From: Clostridiales bacterium
GTDB taxonomy: Bacteria > Bacillota > Clostridia > Oscillospirales > CAG-272
Length of the DNA stretch: 33,114 nt
Direction: 5' to 3'
Assembly: GCA_016281895.1 (NCBI GenBank)
Contig: JAEEJM010000038.1
Location: forward strand, 1 to 33,114
This document shows positions 7,815 through 15,112 of the stretch, piece after piece. Made by a program: the position numbers and the translations under genes. Positions within the stretch are counted from its first letter, which is position 1. Each line of letters starts with the position of its first letter. Under the pieces are notes generated by a model. It searched no databases. It was not told where the DNA came from and saw only the letters and a program-made list of their open reading frames with translations.

Positions 7815-9116
7815 TCAGTCGGCGAAATCGCAGTCGGCAAGTGTGAGGAGCTTCAGCTGGGCGCTGCCCTCGTAGTACTCGACGATCCCGGTCACCGAGA
7901 CGGTCTTTGACGCGAAGCGGGATTCCGTGACGGTCTCACCGGACTCGTCGGTGAGAACCGCAGTCCTTACGGTGACGGCGGAGCCGTCGGGGGCAAGGCA
8001 GGTGAGCGTCATGGCTCCCTTGCTGGAGGAGGACTCGTTCACGGTCGTGTAGACGCTGGCCACGCGGATGCCCTCGATACGGACCAGGGTGTTCTCGAGC
8101 GTGGCGTCGCCGTTCAGCGTCTGGGCGTCGACGACGCGCGGCTCGGTCACGACGTCCTTCTCGAGGATCTTGACGTCGTCGCCGGTCGGGTTGATCAGCG
8201 AGAACGACAGGCCGGACACCTGGAAGCCGAAGGTCTCGTTGTTGTCGGCGGTCCCCGTGACGCTCAGCCTGTAGCCGGGCACGAGAAACTTCGGCGCCAG
8301 CGAGGCGTAGCCGCCGTAGACGTAGACACCGTAATACTGCTGGGTGTCGTCGTCGAAGGCCTGCATGTAGATGCCCTCGCCGCTCTTCTTGGTGACGACG
8401 CCCTCGAAGCGGACCTTGATGCCGCTGTAGCTCTCGCGGTTGAGGACCAGGGACTTGATGGAGAGCTCGACGGCCTCACCGTAATAGAACAGGGGATCCT
8501 GCCTGCCGGAGTAGAGATTGAGCTTCTCGTTGCGGGCGCTGGTCAGGGCCTCGGCGGCCGTAGAGCCGTACCTGTTGGACGAGGCGCTCTTACCCATGGC
8601 CAGGCCGTCGGCAAGGATCTCTATGTTGAGGTTCCTCCACACGTCGCTGCCCTTGTTCTTATACCATACCCAGGCGAGGTAGCGCGAGCCGGTCGAGTCG
8701 AAGTTCGCGCTGCCCTCGATGTCGCTCTCGAGCACGATCTTGTCGGCGTTCTGAAGCTTCTTCCTGGTGTAGATCGAGGCGGGCTTGCCCCAGGGCTCGA
8801 CCTTGCCGGTCGACTCGGGCGTGTCTATGGCGATGAAGCGCACCTTGAGCAGTTCGGTGTGGCTGTTGTTCCAGAAGTGGGCCGTGTCTCCGTCGACCGC
8901 GTGGTCGAGTTTGACGTAGCCGCGCCCGGTCTCGTTGAAGTCGGAGTCGAGGCCGGCGGTGTTGAGGGTGACCGCCGTCGCGTAGTCCGGCAGGTCCGCA
9001 GACCGTTCGTAAGTCCAGGCCTTCTCATCCTCGTTCCCGTTCCTGCAGGCCGCCAGCGGGAGCGCCGCGAACAGCAGGGCCAGGGCGAGGGAGGCCAAGC
9101 GGATCGTCTTTTTCAT
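7815..9116 (-). CDS. Secreted staphylococcal-nuclease-like lipoprotein (thermonuclease fold)
   Basis: A 433-residue lipoprotein (signal peptide ending LPLAAC, Cys24). Residues about 65-205 match the SNase/thermonuclease domain: HAVDGDTAHF (Asp75, Asp77), VRFIAIDTPES (Arg93, Asp98, Glu101), EPWGKPAS, TGSRYLAWVWY (Arg145) and ALTSARNEKLNLYS. The residues equivalent to the Ca ligands and to Arg35, Glu43 and Arg87 of the S. aureus enzyme appear conserved, with one extra residue before the last Arg. Active SNases cut DNA and RNA to 3'-phospho mono- and dinucleotides with calcium. Residues about 215-430 hold two OB-like or all-beta regions (GIYMQAFDDD, SVTGTADN). The gene starts 10 bases after the transporter binding protein, in one operon. 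The inferred role is cell-surface cleavage of extracellular nucleic acid. Confidence 0.9.
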   Translation of the reverse strand: MKKTIRLASLALALLFAALPLAACRNGNEDEKAWTYERSADLPDYATAVTLNTAGLDSDFNETGRGYVKLDHAVDGDTAHFWNNSHTELLKVRFIAIDTPESTGKVEPWGKPASIYTRKKLQNADKIVLESDIEGSANFDSTGSRYLAWVWYKNKGSDVWRNLNIEILADGLAMGKSASSNRYGSTAAEALTSARNEKLNLYSGRQDPLFYYGEAVELSIKSLVLNRESYSGIKVRFEGVVTKKSGEGIYMQAFDDDTQQYYGVYVYGGYASLAPKFLVPGYRLSVTGTADNNETFGFQVSGLSFSLINPTGDDVKILEKDVVTEPRVVDAQTLNGDATLENTLVRIEGIRVASVYTTVNESSSSKGAMTLTCLAPDGSAVTVRTAVLTDESGETVTESRFASKTVSVTGIVEYYEGSAQLKLLTLADCDFAD

Positions 9117-9126
9117 GTCGGAAAGC

Positions 9127-10533
9127 TTATTTGTTGAGCGAGACGCAGCGGTTGTAGGCGTCCTTGAAGAGCTGCTTCAGGGAGCTCTCGGTGCTGTCGG
9201 CCGGGGCGGAGATGAAGGCCACGAGGAGCTCGCCGACCTGGTCGCGGGCGTCGGAAGAGCCGACGAAGGCGGGGCTCGTGAAGTAGGAGTTCTCCTGCTC
9301 CATGCAAATCTTGGCGGACAGGGCGGCTATGCCGGTCTTGTCGTAGTTGGCGCCGGAGAGGAACTCCTTATAGGCGTCGAGGGAGAAGGTCGACCTCAGC
9401 ACGGGGACGTAGCCGGAGGTCATGGAGAACTCGGCCTCGAACTCGGGGGAGGTGAGGAGGTATTTCAGGAAGAGCCAGGCGGCGTCGTTGACCGCCTTGT
9501 TCTTCTGCTGGAGCATGCAGACGGACGGGCCCTGCGAGATGACCTTTTTGTTGGAGGCGTCGGCCTGCGGGATCTCCGCTATGCCGACCTCGAAGCTGTA
9601 CGTGCCGTCGTCGTTGGCGGCGGGGCACTGGTAGGTGGCGCCGGCGGAGGAGCCGATGGAGATGTAGGAGTGGATGACCTTGCCCTCTTCGTTGGGTTTG
9701 GTGTTGGTGAACAGGCCGGAGGTGTAGCCCTTATAGATGGCCTGGGTGGTCATCCAGCCTTTCTGGTACCATTCGCGGATCTTCGAGCAGAACTCGTAGT
9801 TCTGATCGTTGTCGAAGAGGAAGCGCTCCTCGACGGTGTCGACGGCGGCGGTGTACGGGGTCTTGAGCTGCTCGGTCATGGTGATGAACCAGTTGGCCTC
9901 GGAGTCGTAGCCGAGCGGGATGCTGGTGGGTTCGATCTCCTTGATCCTGGAGACCACGTACTCCATGGAGGTGGTGTCGCCGGCGCCGGTGCTGAACCAG
10001 TGGTCGGGGACGCTGAGGCCGTTGGCCTCGAAGAAGGTCTTGTTATAATACATGACCTCGGTGGACTTGGAGAAGGGGAGCGTGTACATCTTGGACGTGT
10101 CGCCGAACAGCGTGCCCTCTTCGTAGTAGCCGGGGATGAAGTCGGCGATCTGCTCCGCGGTCAGGCCCACGTCGGGATCGTTGATGTACGTGTTGAGGTC
10201 GACGACCTTCCTGCTGCGCAGATAGGTGGCGACGTGGTCGGGATAGCAGTAGGCCAGCGCGGGCTGTTTGCCGCTCTGGAGCTCCGTAATGACCTGGTCG
10301 CGGACGTCGTCGTAGCCGCCTATGGAGGACTCGACGATGGTGATCTCGGGATGGACCTTGTTGAATTCCGCGATGTACTTCTGCAGCACCGCGCGCAGGT
10401 TGGCGCCCATGGTGTGGTAGAACACCACTTCGATGCCTTCCTTCTGCCCGCCGCAGCCGGCAAGAAGCAGGCAGGGAAGCAGGCAGGGAAGCAGGCAGGC
10501 GACGGCCAGTACGATTGCAAGGACTTTTTTCAT
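9127..10533 (-). CDS. Ugp-like extracellular solute-binding lipoprotein (CUT1 ABC transporter)
   Basis: A 468-residue binding protein of the family 1 type. The signal peptide ends at lipobox LLAGC (Cys27), and the SD AGAGGAG stands upstream. VVFYHTMGANLRAVLQKYIAEFNKVHPEI, TLPFSKSTEVMYYNKTFFEANGL and MTSGYVPVLRSTF parallel the order and wording of UgpB-type proteins (FWHSM..., PF.SST.VLYYNK..F..AGL, TGYLP). UgpB binds glycerol-3-phosphate and glycerophosphodiesters, so a phosphorylated ligand is plausible, but these similarities do not fix specificity. It is followed by the nuclease lipoprotein and preceded by both permeases. A 12-bp tandem repeat in its signal peptide duplicates a Leu-Pro-Cys-Leu unit. 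Confidence 0.9.
   Translation of the reverse strand: MKKVLAIVLAVACLLPCLLPCLLLAGCGGQKEGIEVVFYHTMGANLRAVLQKYIAEFNKVHPEITIVESSIGGYDDVRDQVITELQSGKQPALAYCYPDHVATYLRSRKVVDLNTYINDPDVGLTAEQIADFIPGYYEEGTLFGDTSKMYTLPFSKSTEVMYYNKTFFEANGLSVPDHWFSTGAGDTTSMEYVVSRIKEIEPTSIPLGYDSEANWFITMTEQLKTPYTAAVDTVEERFLFDNDQNYEFCSKIREWYQKGWMTTQAIYKGYTSGLFTNTKPNEEGKVIHSYISIGSSAGATYQCPAANDDGTYSFEVGIAEIPQADASNKKVISQGPSVCMLQQKNKAVNDAAWLFLKYLLTSPEFEAEFSMTSGYVPVLRSTFSLDAYKEFLSGANYDKTGIAALSAKICMEQENSYFTSPAFVGSSDARDQVGELLVAFISAPADSTESSLKQLFKDAYNRCVSLNK
10465..10499 (-). repeat. 12-bp tandem repeat inside a signal-peptide coding region
   Basis: On the + strand AAGCAGGCAGGG is repeated 2.9 times without mismatch, and on the - strand it encodes the LLPCLLPCLLL part of the binding protein's hydrophobic core. 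The unit is a multiple of three, so slippage would change the length of the hydrophobic region by four residues without breaking the frame. Confidence 0.9.
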
Positions 10534-10563
10534 GTGTTTTCTCCTCTTATGCCGAAATGTGAT

Positions 10564-11490
10564 TCAACCTTTGATTCCGCTCCTCGACACCCCGCGCATG
10601 ATGTATTTGCGCAGGAACACGAAGACGAGGAAGAGGGGGATGGAGACGATGAAGACCGCGGCCATCTGGGCCGGGTAGTTCGTCTCGTTGGTCTCGGTCA
10701 CGAAGCTTGCGCCCCGCAGACCGTTCGTGATGAGCTTGTGCGCGTCGTCGTTGGCGACCAGGCGCGGCCAGATGTAAGAGTTCCAGGCGCCCATCATCTT
10801 GAGGATGGTGATGGTGATGACCGTCGACACCGAGAGGGGGAGCATCACCTTCCAGAGGTACTTGAAATCGCTCGTGCCGTCCACCTTTGCCGCCAGGTAC
10901 AGCTCGTTGGGGATCTGGAGGAAGGTCTGGCGCAGCAGGTAGATGTAGTACACGCTGACCAGCATGGGCACTATCAGGACGGCGAACGTGTTCGTGATGT
11001 CCAGCCAGGAGACCGCCTCGTCGAAGAAGGGGAGCTTGCCGGCCACGGTGAGGTAGTTGGTTATGGTATAGAGCTCGCCCGGCACCATCATGGTGGCCAT
11101 GAGAAGGCCGAACAGGGCGTTCTTGCCCTTGAACTCGAGCCTCGAAAAGGCGAAGGCCGAGAGGACGGTGACTATGAGCGAGAGCACGGTGGACACGACG
11201 CCGACGTAAAGCGTGTGTAGGAAGAGGTCGACGAGGCTGGCCTTCTCGAACGCGGTGCCGAAGTTCTCGAACACGATGGTGCGGGGCCAGAGGGTGGGGA
11301 CGTTCTCGCGGTACTCGTCGAAGGTCTTCAGCGATGAGATGACCATCCAGTAGAACGGGAAGATCACGATGACCGCCATGACGAACAGGAAGACGTAAGT
11401 CACCGTGAGCCGCACCGCGTTGGACGCGGTCTGCGCCCGCCTGGAGGAGGCTATGTCGATAGCCTTGGCGTTTTTAACTGCAGCTGCCAT
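10564..11490 (-). CDS. CUT1 ABC transporter permease, UgpE/MalG type
   Basis: A 308-residue inner membrane protein with about six hydrophobic segments, beginning after a cytoplasmic tail with TYVFLFVMAVIVIFPFYWMVISSLK. The permease EAA loop is visible as ELYLAAKVDGTSDFKYLWKVMLPLS, followed by GAWNSYIWPRL, both typical of the second permease (MalG/UgpE) of CUT1 importers. It forms the membrane channel with the permease encoded directly upstream. The start has the SD GAGGTGAG. There are 8 bases between the two permease genes. The family is certain, the substrate is not. Confidence 0.93.
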   Translation of the reverse strand: MAAAVKNAKAIDIASSRRAQTASNAVRLTVTYVFLFVMAVIVIFPFYWMVISSLKTFDEYRENVPTLWPRTIVFENFGTAFEKASLVDLFLHTLYVGVVSTVLSLIVTVLSAFAFSRLEFKGKNALFGLLMATMMVPGELYTITNYLTVAGKLPFFDEAVSWLDITNTFAVLIVPMLVSVYYIYLLRQTFLQIPNELYLAAKVDGTSDFKYLWKVMLPLSVSTVITITILKMMGAWNSYIWPRLVANDDAHKLITNGLRGASFVTETNETNYPAQMAAVFIVSIPLFLVFVFLRKYIMRGVSRSGIKG

Positions 11491-11498
11491 GGCTCACC

Positions 11499-12428
11499 TC
11501 AGTAATGAACTTTCTTCTTGCTCACGTAGCCGTTTATGGCGGTCACGACAAGAATGATGCCGAACAGGATCAGCGAGGCCGCGGAGGCGTTGCCGAGGTT
11601 GCTCTTGGGAAGCATGTTGTAAACGTAGCCGACGATGGTGTTCATCTGGCCCGAGGAGCCCGCGGGCCCCATGGATTCGCCGAAGATGCCCACGATGCTG
11701 GAGTACTCTTTGAAGCCGCCTATGAAAGAGGTGATGACGACGTAGGCGAGCATCGGGGAGACCAGCGGCACGGTTATCCTGAAGAAGGTGCGGGTCTTGG
11801 AGGTGGCGTCGATCTTGGCCGCCTCGTAATACTGCTTGTTGACGTTCTGCAGGCCGCCAAGCAGCACCAGGATCTTGAAGGGAAGGGCGTGCCATACGAT
11901 GTATGTGCAGACCACGAACATGTTGGCGCCCCAGCTGGATCCGGTGTTGACGAAGTTGATCGGCTCGGCCCCGAACAGACCTATGATGTTGTTGATGATG
12001 CCGTAGGTCTGGACGAGGTCGCCCACGCCGACCTGCGTGAACATCGCGTTGAACACCATGCCGATGGCGATGGAGTTCGTCACGTACGGCAGGAAGAATA
12101 CGGTCTGGAAGACCTTCTGAAGGGGCTTTATGGAGTTGAGGGCGACCGCTATGAGCAGCGCCAGTACCGTCGAGATCGGAACGGTGAGCACGCAGAGCAG
12201 CACCGTGTTGCGCAGATAGAGCTTGAAGTCGACGTTGTTGATGACGGTCCTGAAGTTCTCGACGCCGAAGGTGAACTTTTCGCCGCCTATGATGGCCAGT
12301 CCGTTGTAGCCGTTCAGGAAGGCCATGCGGAAGGTGTTGATCAGCGGATAGAACGAGAAGATCAGGAGCAGTATCACGGCGGGCAGCAGATACAGCCACG
12401 CCTTTGGATTGTTTCTCTTGTCTGTCAT
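11499..12428 (-). CDS. CUT1 ABC transporter permease, UgpA/MalF type
   Basis: A 309-residue membrane protein with six predicted hydrophobic segments, the first being AWLYLLPAVILLLIFSFYPLINTFRMAF, the classic start of UgpA-type permeases. The EAA loop is YEAAKIDATSKTRTFFRITVPLVSP. It pairs with the permease that follows, and the ATPase gene lies 7 bases upstream. The start follows an SD-like GAGG, and the gene order ATPase, UgpA-like, UgpE-like, binding protein is compact and surely one transcript. Its role is import of a small solute captured by the lipoprotein; ligand unknown. Confidence 0.93.
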   Translation of the reverse strand: MTDKRNNPKAWLYLLPAVILLLIFSFYPLINTFRMAFLNGYNGLAIIGGEKFTFGVENFRTVINNVDFKLYLRNTVLLCVLTVPISTVLALLIAVALNSIKPLQKVFQTVFFLPYVTNSIAIGMVFNAMFTQVGVGDLVQTYGIINNIIGLFGAEPINFVNTGSSWGANMFVVCTYIVWHALPFKILVLLGGLQNVNKQYYEAAKIDATSKTRTFFRITVPLVSPMLAYVVITSFIGGFKEYSSIVGIFGESMGPAGSSGQMNTIVGYVYNMLPKSNLGNASAASLILFGIILVVTAINGYVSKKKVHY

Positions 12429-12435
12429 GGCGGCC

Positions 12436-13530
12436 TCAGAACATGATCCTGCGCTCGGTGGTCCTGTCGAAGACGAACACCTTGTTCTTCTTCAGGTTGA
12501 AGCGCACCGGGGCGTCGGCGCCCGCGGCGATCCTGACGTCCGAGTCGACGATGGCCCTGACGGTCGGCTTCTGGCAGGCGGGGTTCGAGAACACGACGGA
12601 GCAGTCGCGGCCCATGACCTCGATGTTGACGAGTTTTCCTCCGATGACGCCGTCCCCGGCCGGGACGAAGCCCTCGGGCCTGATGCCGACAACGACCTCG
12701 CGGTCGGCCTCGCCGGGCATCTCGAAGAGGCGGTCGCCGCCGACGCACAGAAAGCCGCCGGTCACGGACGCGTCAAAGACGTTGATGGGGGGCGTGCCGA
12801 GGAACTTGGCCACGAAGAGGTTCTCTGGGTCGTCGTACACGCGCTGGGGCTCGCCGATCTGCTGGACGACGCCCTCCTTCATGACGACGATCATATCGGA
12901 GATGCTCATGGCCTCCTCCTGGTCGTGCGTTACGAAGACGGTCGTCACTCCGGTCTCGCGCTGGATCCTCTTGATCTCCTCGCGGGTCTGGAGGCGCAGG
13001 CGGGCGTCGAGGTTCGACAGAGGCTCGTCGAGGAGCAGCACGCGGGGGGCCTTTACCAGGGCCCTGGCTATGGCGACGCGCTGCTGCTGGCCGCCGGAGA
13101 GCTCGCTGGGCTTTCTCTCCATGAGCTCGTCGATCTGGACCAGCCTTGCGGCCTCGGTGGCGCGCGAGAGCATCTCCTCCTTGGAAAGCTTGTCCGGGCC
13201 CTTCAGGTTCTGAAGGGGGAAGAGGATGTTCTGCCTGACGGTAAGATGCGGATAGAGGGCGTAGTTCTGGAACACGAGACCTACGCCGCGGTGCTCGGGC
13301 TCGAGCCCGGTCACGTCGCTGTCTCCGAAGAAGATCTTTCCGGACGTGGGCTTCTGAAGGCCGCAGATCATGTAGAGGGTGGTGCTCTTTCCGCAGCCGG
13401 AGGGGCCGAGCAGGCCGATCAGCTTGCCGTCCGGGATCTCGAAGTCGAGATCGCTGACCGCGACCACGGTCTCCCCCTTCTTGTTTCTGCTGGGGAAGGT
13501 CTTCGTAAGGTTCTGCAATACGATTTTCAT
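12436..13530 (-). CDS. ABC transporter ATPase, UgpC/MsmX/MalK type
   Basis: A 364-residue cytoplasmic ATPase. Visible are Walker A GPSGCGKST (42-50), Q-loop FQNYALYPH, signature LSGGQQQRVAIARAL (144-158), Walker B VLLLDEPLSNLD (about 164-175) and the H-loop THDQEEA (His202). The C-terminal third is a TOBE/regulatory domain (VVGIRPEGF...) as in MalK and UgpC. It powers the two permeases encoded directly downstream. Many Firmicutes feed several CUT1 importers from one shared MsmX encoded elsewhere, so a dedicated copy in this operon suggests a self-contained unit. The start has the SD GGAGG. A small GCACTCAGTGC palindrome precedes that site. Confidence 0.95.
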   Translation of the reverse strand: MKIVLQNLTKTFPSRNKKGETVVAVSDLDFEIPDGKLIGLLGPSGCGKSTTLYMICGLQKPTSGKIFFGDSDVTGLEPEHRGVGLVFQNYALYPHLTVRQNILFPLQNLKGPDKLSKEEMLSRATEAARLVQIDELMERKPSELSGGQQQRVAIARALVKAPRVLLLDEPLSNLDARLRLQTREEIKRIQRETGVTTVFVTHDQEEAMSISDMIVVMKEGVVQQIGEPQRVYDDPENLFVAKFLGTPPINVFDASVTGGFLCVGGDRLFEMPGEADREVVVGIRPEGFVPAGDGVIGGKLVNIEVMGRDCSVVFSNPACQKPTVRAIVDSDVRIAAGADAPVRFNLKKNKVFVFDRTTERRIMF

Positions 13531-13569
13531 AGAGCCTCCTGCACTGAGTGCTTTTATGTCAGATTTGAA

Positions 13570-14331
13570 TCATTCCGTCCTGCAGGCGCCGTCCCCGTCC
13601 GCCCTGTGTGAGGCTATGTACGCGTCGCGCGCCTCCGCGTCGGGGAAGATGAGCTGGCTGTCCCAGTCGACCACGGCCGTTCCCGCCAGCACGTCGTGGA
13701 GCGGCCTCCTCTCGTAAGTGACGGCTATGCTCACGGCCTCGGCGGCGAGAAACAGGCCGAGGGCGGCAAGGCCGAAGACGCCGGTGACGCCCGTGACCGC
13801 AGAGAAGAGCAGCATTGCGGGCAGCAGCAGTTCCATGACGCCCTTGCCGACCACGTTGCGGGCGATCAGTACGGCTGGAGTTACGCGGGTGAAGCCGAGC
13901 CTCATGACCCCGAGGCCGAACAGGCGCTTGCCCAGCGTGCGGCCGTCGCCGAGGGCGAGGGGCACCGCAAAGCCGAGCACCGCTGCCGAGATGATGATGC
14001 CGCCGGCAAAGATCGCGAAGACGGACTTGTAGTACGACATGGCGGCGGCGTTTGCGTCGGGGTCGGCGTTGGCGGCGTCGACCGCGGCCCGGTAGTGGTC
14101 TTTCTCCTCCTGCCCGAGGGCCGCGTACTGCTCCTCCGTGAGGTCGAAGGTCACGCCGTATTCAGCCTCGTAGCCGGCAATTATCCGCCCGTACTCCTCC
14201 ATGAACCGGTCCGTGTTGAACACCGCGGACAGCAGAAGGTAGACCCCCGCCGTCAGTATGGAGGCCGCGATGAGGTCGGCCAGGAAGGCGAAGAGGCGCT
14301 TCGCGTACGAGGCCTTCTGAAGGTCAATCAT
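13570..14331 (-). CDS. RDD family membrane protein
   Basis: A 253-residue membrane protein. YAKRLFAFLADLI near the start has the Arg and Asp that name the RDD family, and two later hallmarks are clear: DGRTLGKRLFGLGVMRLG and HDVLAGTAVVDWD. Hydrophobic stretches lie at about 16-38, 106-132 and 168-205. The loop between the first two is longer than usual (about 65 residues, rich in Glu, Tyr and Ala). RDD proteins are poorly understood; some have been linked to ion or small-molecule transport. It is the first gene of the transporter-nuclease operon, 39 bases before the ATPase, behind a strong promoter. Its role here may be auxiliary to the importer, which is a guess. Confidence 0.9.
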   Translation of the reverse strand: MIDLQKASYAKRLFAFLADLIAASILTAGVYLLLSAVFNTDRFMEEYGRIIAGYEAEYGVTFDLTEEQYAALGQEEKDHYRAAVDAANADPDANAAAMSYYKSVFAIFAGGIIISAAVLGFAVPLALGDGRTLGKRLFGLGVMRLGFTRVTPAVLIARNVVGKGVMELLLPAMLLFSAVTGVTGVFGLAALGLFLAAEAVSIAVTYERRPLHDVLAGTAVVDWDSQLIFPDAEARDAYIASHRADGDGACRTE

Positions 14332-14404
14332 GTCTCACCCGAAGAAAAAGCGCCCGTGCGGGGAAACGGCGGGAGAGGAAGAGGAATAGCGGCTTATGCG
14401 CTTC

Positions 14405-14444
14405 AAAAAAAGCACCTCCGTCCCGTGTTCCGCGCTCGGAGCGC
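14405..14444 (-). promoter_or_regulatory. Possible transcription attenuator in operon leader
   Basis: Reading the - strand transcript, GCGCTCCG can pair with CGGAGGTGC (8 bp including one G-U, plus a one-base bulge), giving a hairpin directly followed by seven Ts. That is an intrinsic terminator inside the leader, before the first gene. The left arm can instead fold on itself as GCGCT-CCG-AGCGC, which would prevent the terminator. Two exclusive folds plus a T run are what an attenuator looks like. No ligand-binding fold was recognised. Confidence 0.45.
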
Positions 14445-14475
14445 AGAGAAATCCGGCTCTGCCGGCATCTAACTT

Positions 14476-14504
14476 ATTATACTATCCGCATGTTTGTTTG
14501 TCAA
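14476..14504 (-). promoter_or_regulatory. Consensus sigma-A promoter for the transporter-nuclease operon
   Basis: On the - strand TTGACA and TATAAT stand exactly 17 bases apart, both perfect consensus hexamers. The start point would be near 14469, leaving a leader of about 138 bases before the RDD gene. A perfect promoter implies high basal output, which fits control by the downstream attenuator-like hairpin. Confidence 0.9.
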
Positions 14505-14618
14505 TGGATTTCAACACGGACAATAATAGCGAAAGTGTTGTTTTTTTATAAATAAAATGTGTATGAAACGGCCTCCGAGCGGGCATGAAACAGCCTCCGC
14601 GGCGGATCCCCCGGGCGG

Positions 14619-14657
14619 AAAAAAAGAATGCCGGGGGATCCTCTGCGGATCCCCCGG
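14619..14657 (-). terminator. Intrinsic terminator of the small membrane-protein gene
   Basis: A perfect 11-bp stem, CCGGGGGATCC/GGATCCCCCGG, with a 5-base loop is followed after four bases by seven Ts on the - strand, about 20 bases past the stop. A third GGATCCCCCGG copy at 14604-14614 (+ strand) offers the middle arm a second partner. The rest of 14505-14618 is non-coding; it holds a near-repeat ATGAAACRGCCTCCG at 14564 and 14585. Confidence 0.9.
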
Positions 14658-14678
14658 GACCGGAAAAGCTGCCGGGAT

Positions 14679-14930
14679 TCAGGCCTCGGCCGGAGCCTCG
14701 TCGCCTTCGACCTCGACTTCGACTTCCTCGTCTTTTGCGCCGTCAAGTTCGTCGTCGCAGCAGGAGTCGTCAAAATCCTCGCTCTTGCAGATGCAGCAGC
14801 AGATGCCTTTCTTCTTGCAGTAGAGATAAGCGGCATATCCTGCAGCGGCTACTGCCGCGATAATGGAAAGGGTGATGGCTACGATCTTCACGTAGTTGGG
14901 CTTTTCGGGCTCTTTTCTGAACAGAAACAT
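14679..14930 (-). CDS. Small membrane protein, Cys-rich with acidic tail
   Basis: An 83-residue protein I do not recognise by name. A short basic N-terminus (MFLFRKEPEKPNYVK) leads into one membrane segment (about 16-37), then a basic Lys-Lys-Lys turn, a cysteine cluster (CCCIC, then CC: seven Cys in about 22 residues) and a Glu/Asp-rich tail. Positive-inside logic is ambiguous because basic residues lie on both sides. The cysteines could bind metal or form disulfides; this is inference. The gene has its own promoter, a textbook AAGGAGGT ribosome site and a strong terminator, so it is a real single-gene unit. It is transcribed away from prmC. Confidence 0.75.
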   Translation of the reverse strand: MFLFRKEPEKPNYVKIVAITLSIIAAVAAAGYAAYLYCKKKGICCCICKSEDFDDSCCDDELDGAKDEEVEVEVEGDEAPAEA

Positions 14931-14966
14931 CTGATTGTACCTCCTTGTCTTTGTCGTTGCATATCT

Positions 14967-14994
14967 AGTATACCATATTTTTCCGTTTTTTCAA
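14967..14994 (-). promoter_or_regulatory. Promoter of the small Cys-rich membrane protein
   Basis: On the - strand TTGAAA and TATACT are separated by 16 bases, about 37 bases upstream of the start codon, with AAGGAGGT in between. It is back to back with the prmC promoter. Confidence 0.75.
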
Positions 14995-15023
14995 CAACAT
15001 TTTCGAAAAAGCCCCTTTTTTTG

Positions 15024-15052
15024 TTGAAAATTGCTCCGAAATAAGATACAAT
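15024..15052 (+). promoter_or_regulatory. Promoter of prmC-cimA
   Basis: TTGAAA and TACAAT with a 17-base spacer in an AT-rich island. The start would fall near 15059, about 54 bases before the GTG start of prmC. Confidence 0.75.
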
Positions 15053-15112
15053 TATACAAAATTCGGAGGCGGGGATCGGGCGGCGCGTGCCTGCCGCGGA
15101 ACGGGGGAAGGC

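Noticed and set aside
9115-11220. 701-residue + strand ORF opposite the binding protein and permease
   Set aside because: Its composition is Gly/Val/Glu/Asp-rich and repetitive, as for mirror frames of GC-rich genes; the - strand frames have recognisable domains throughout.
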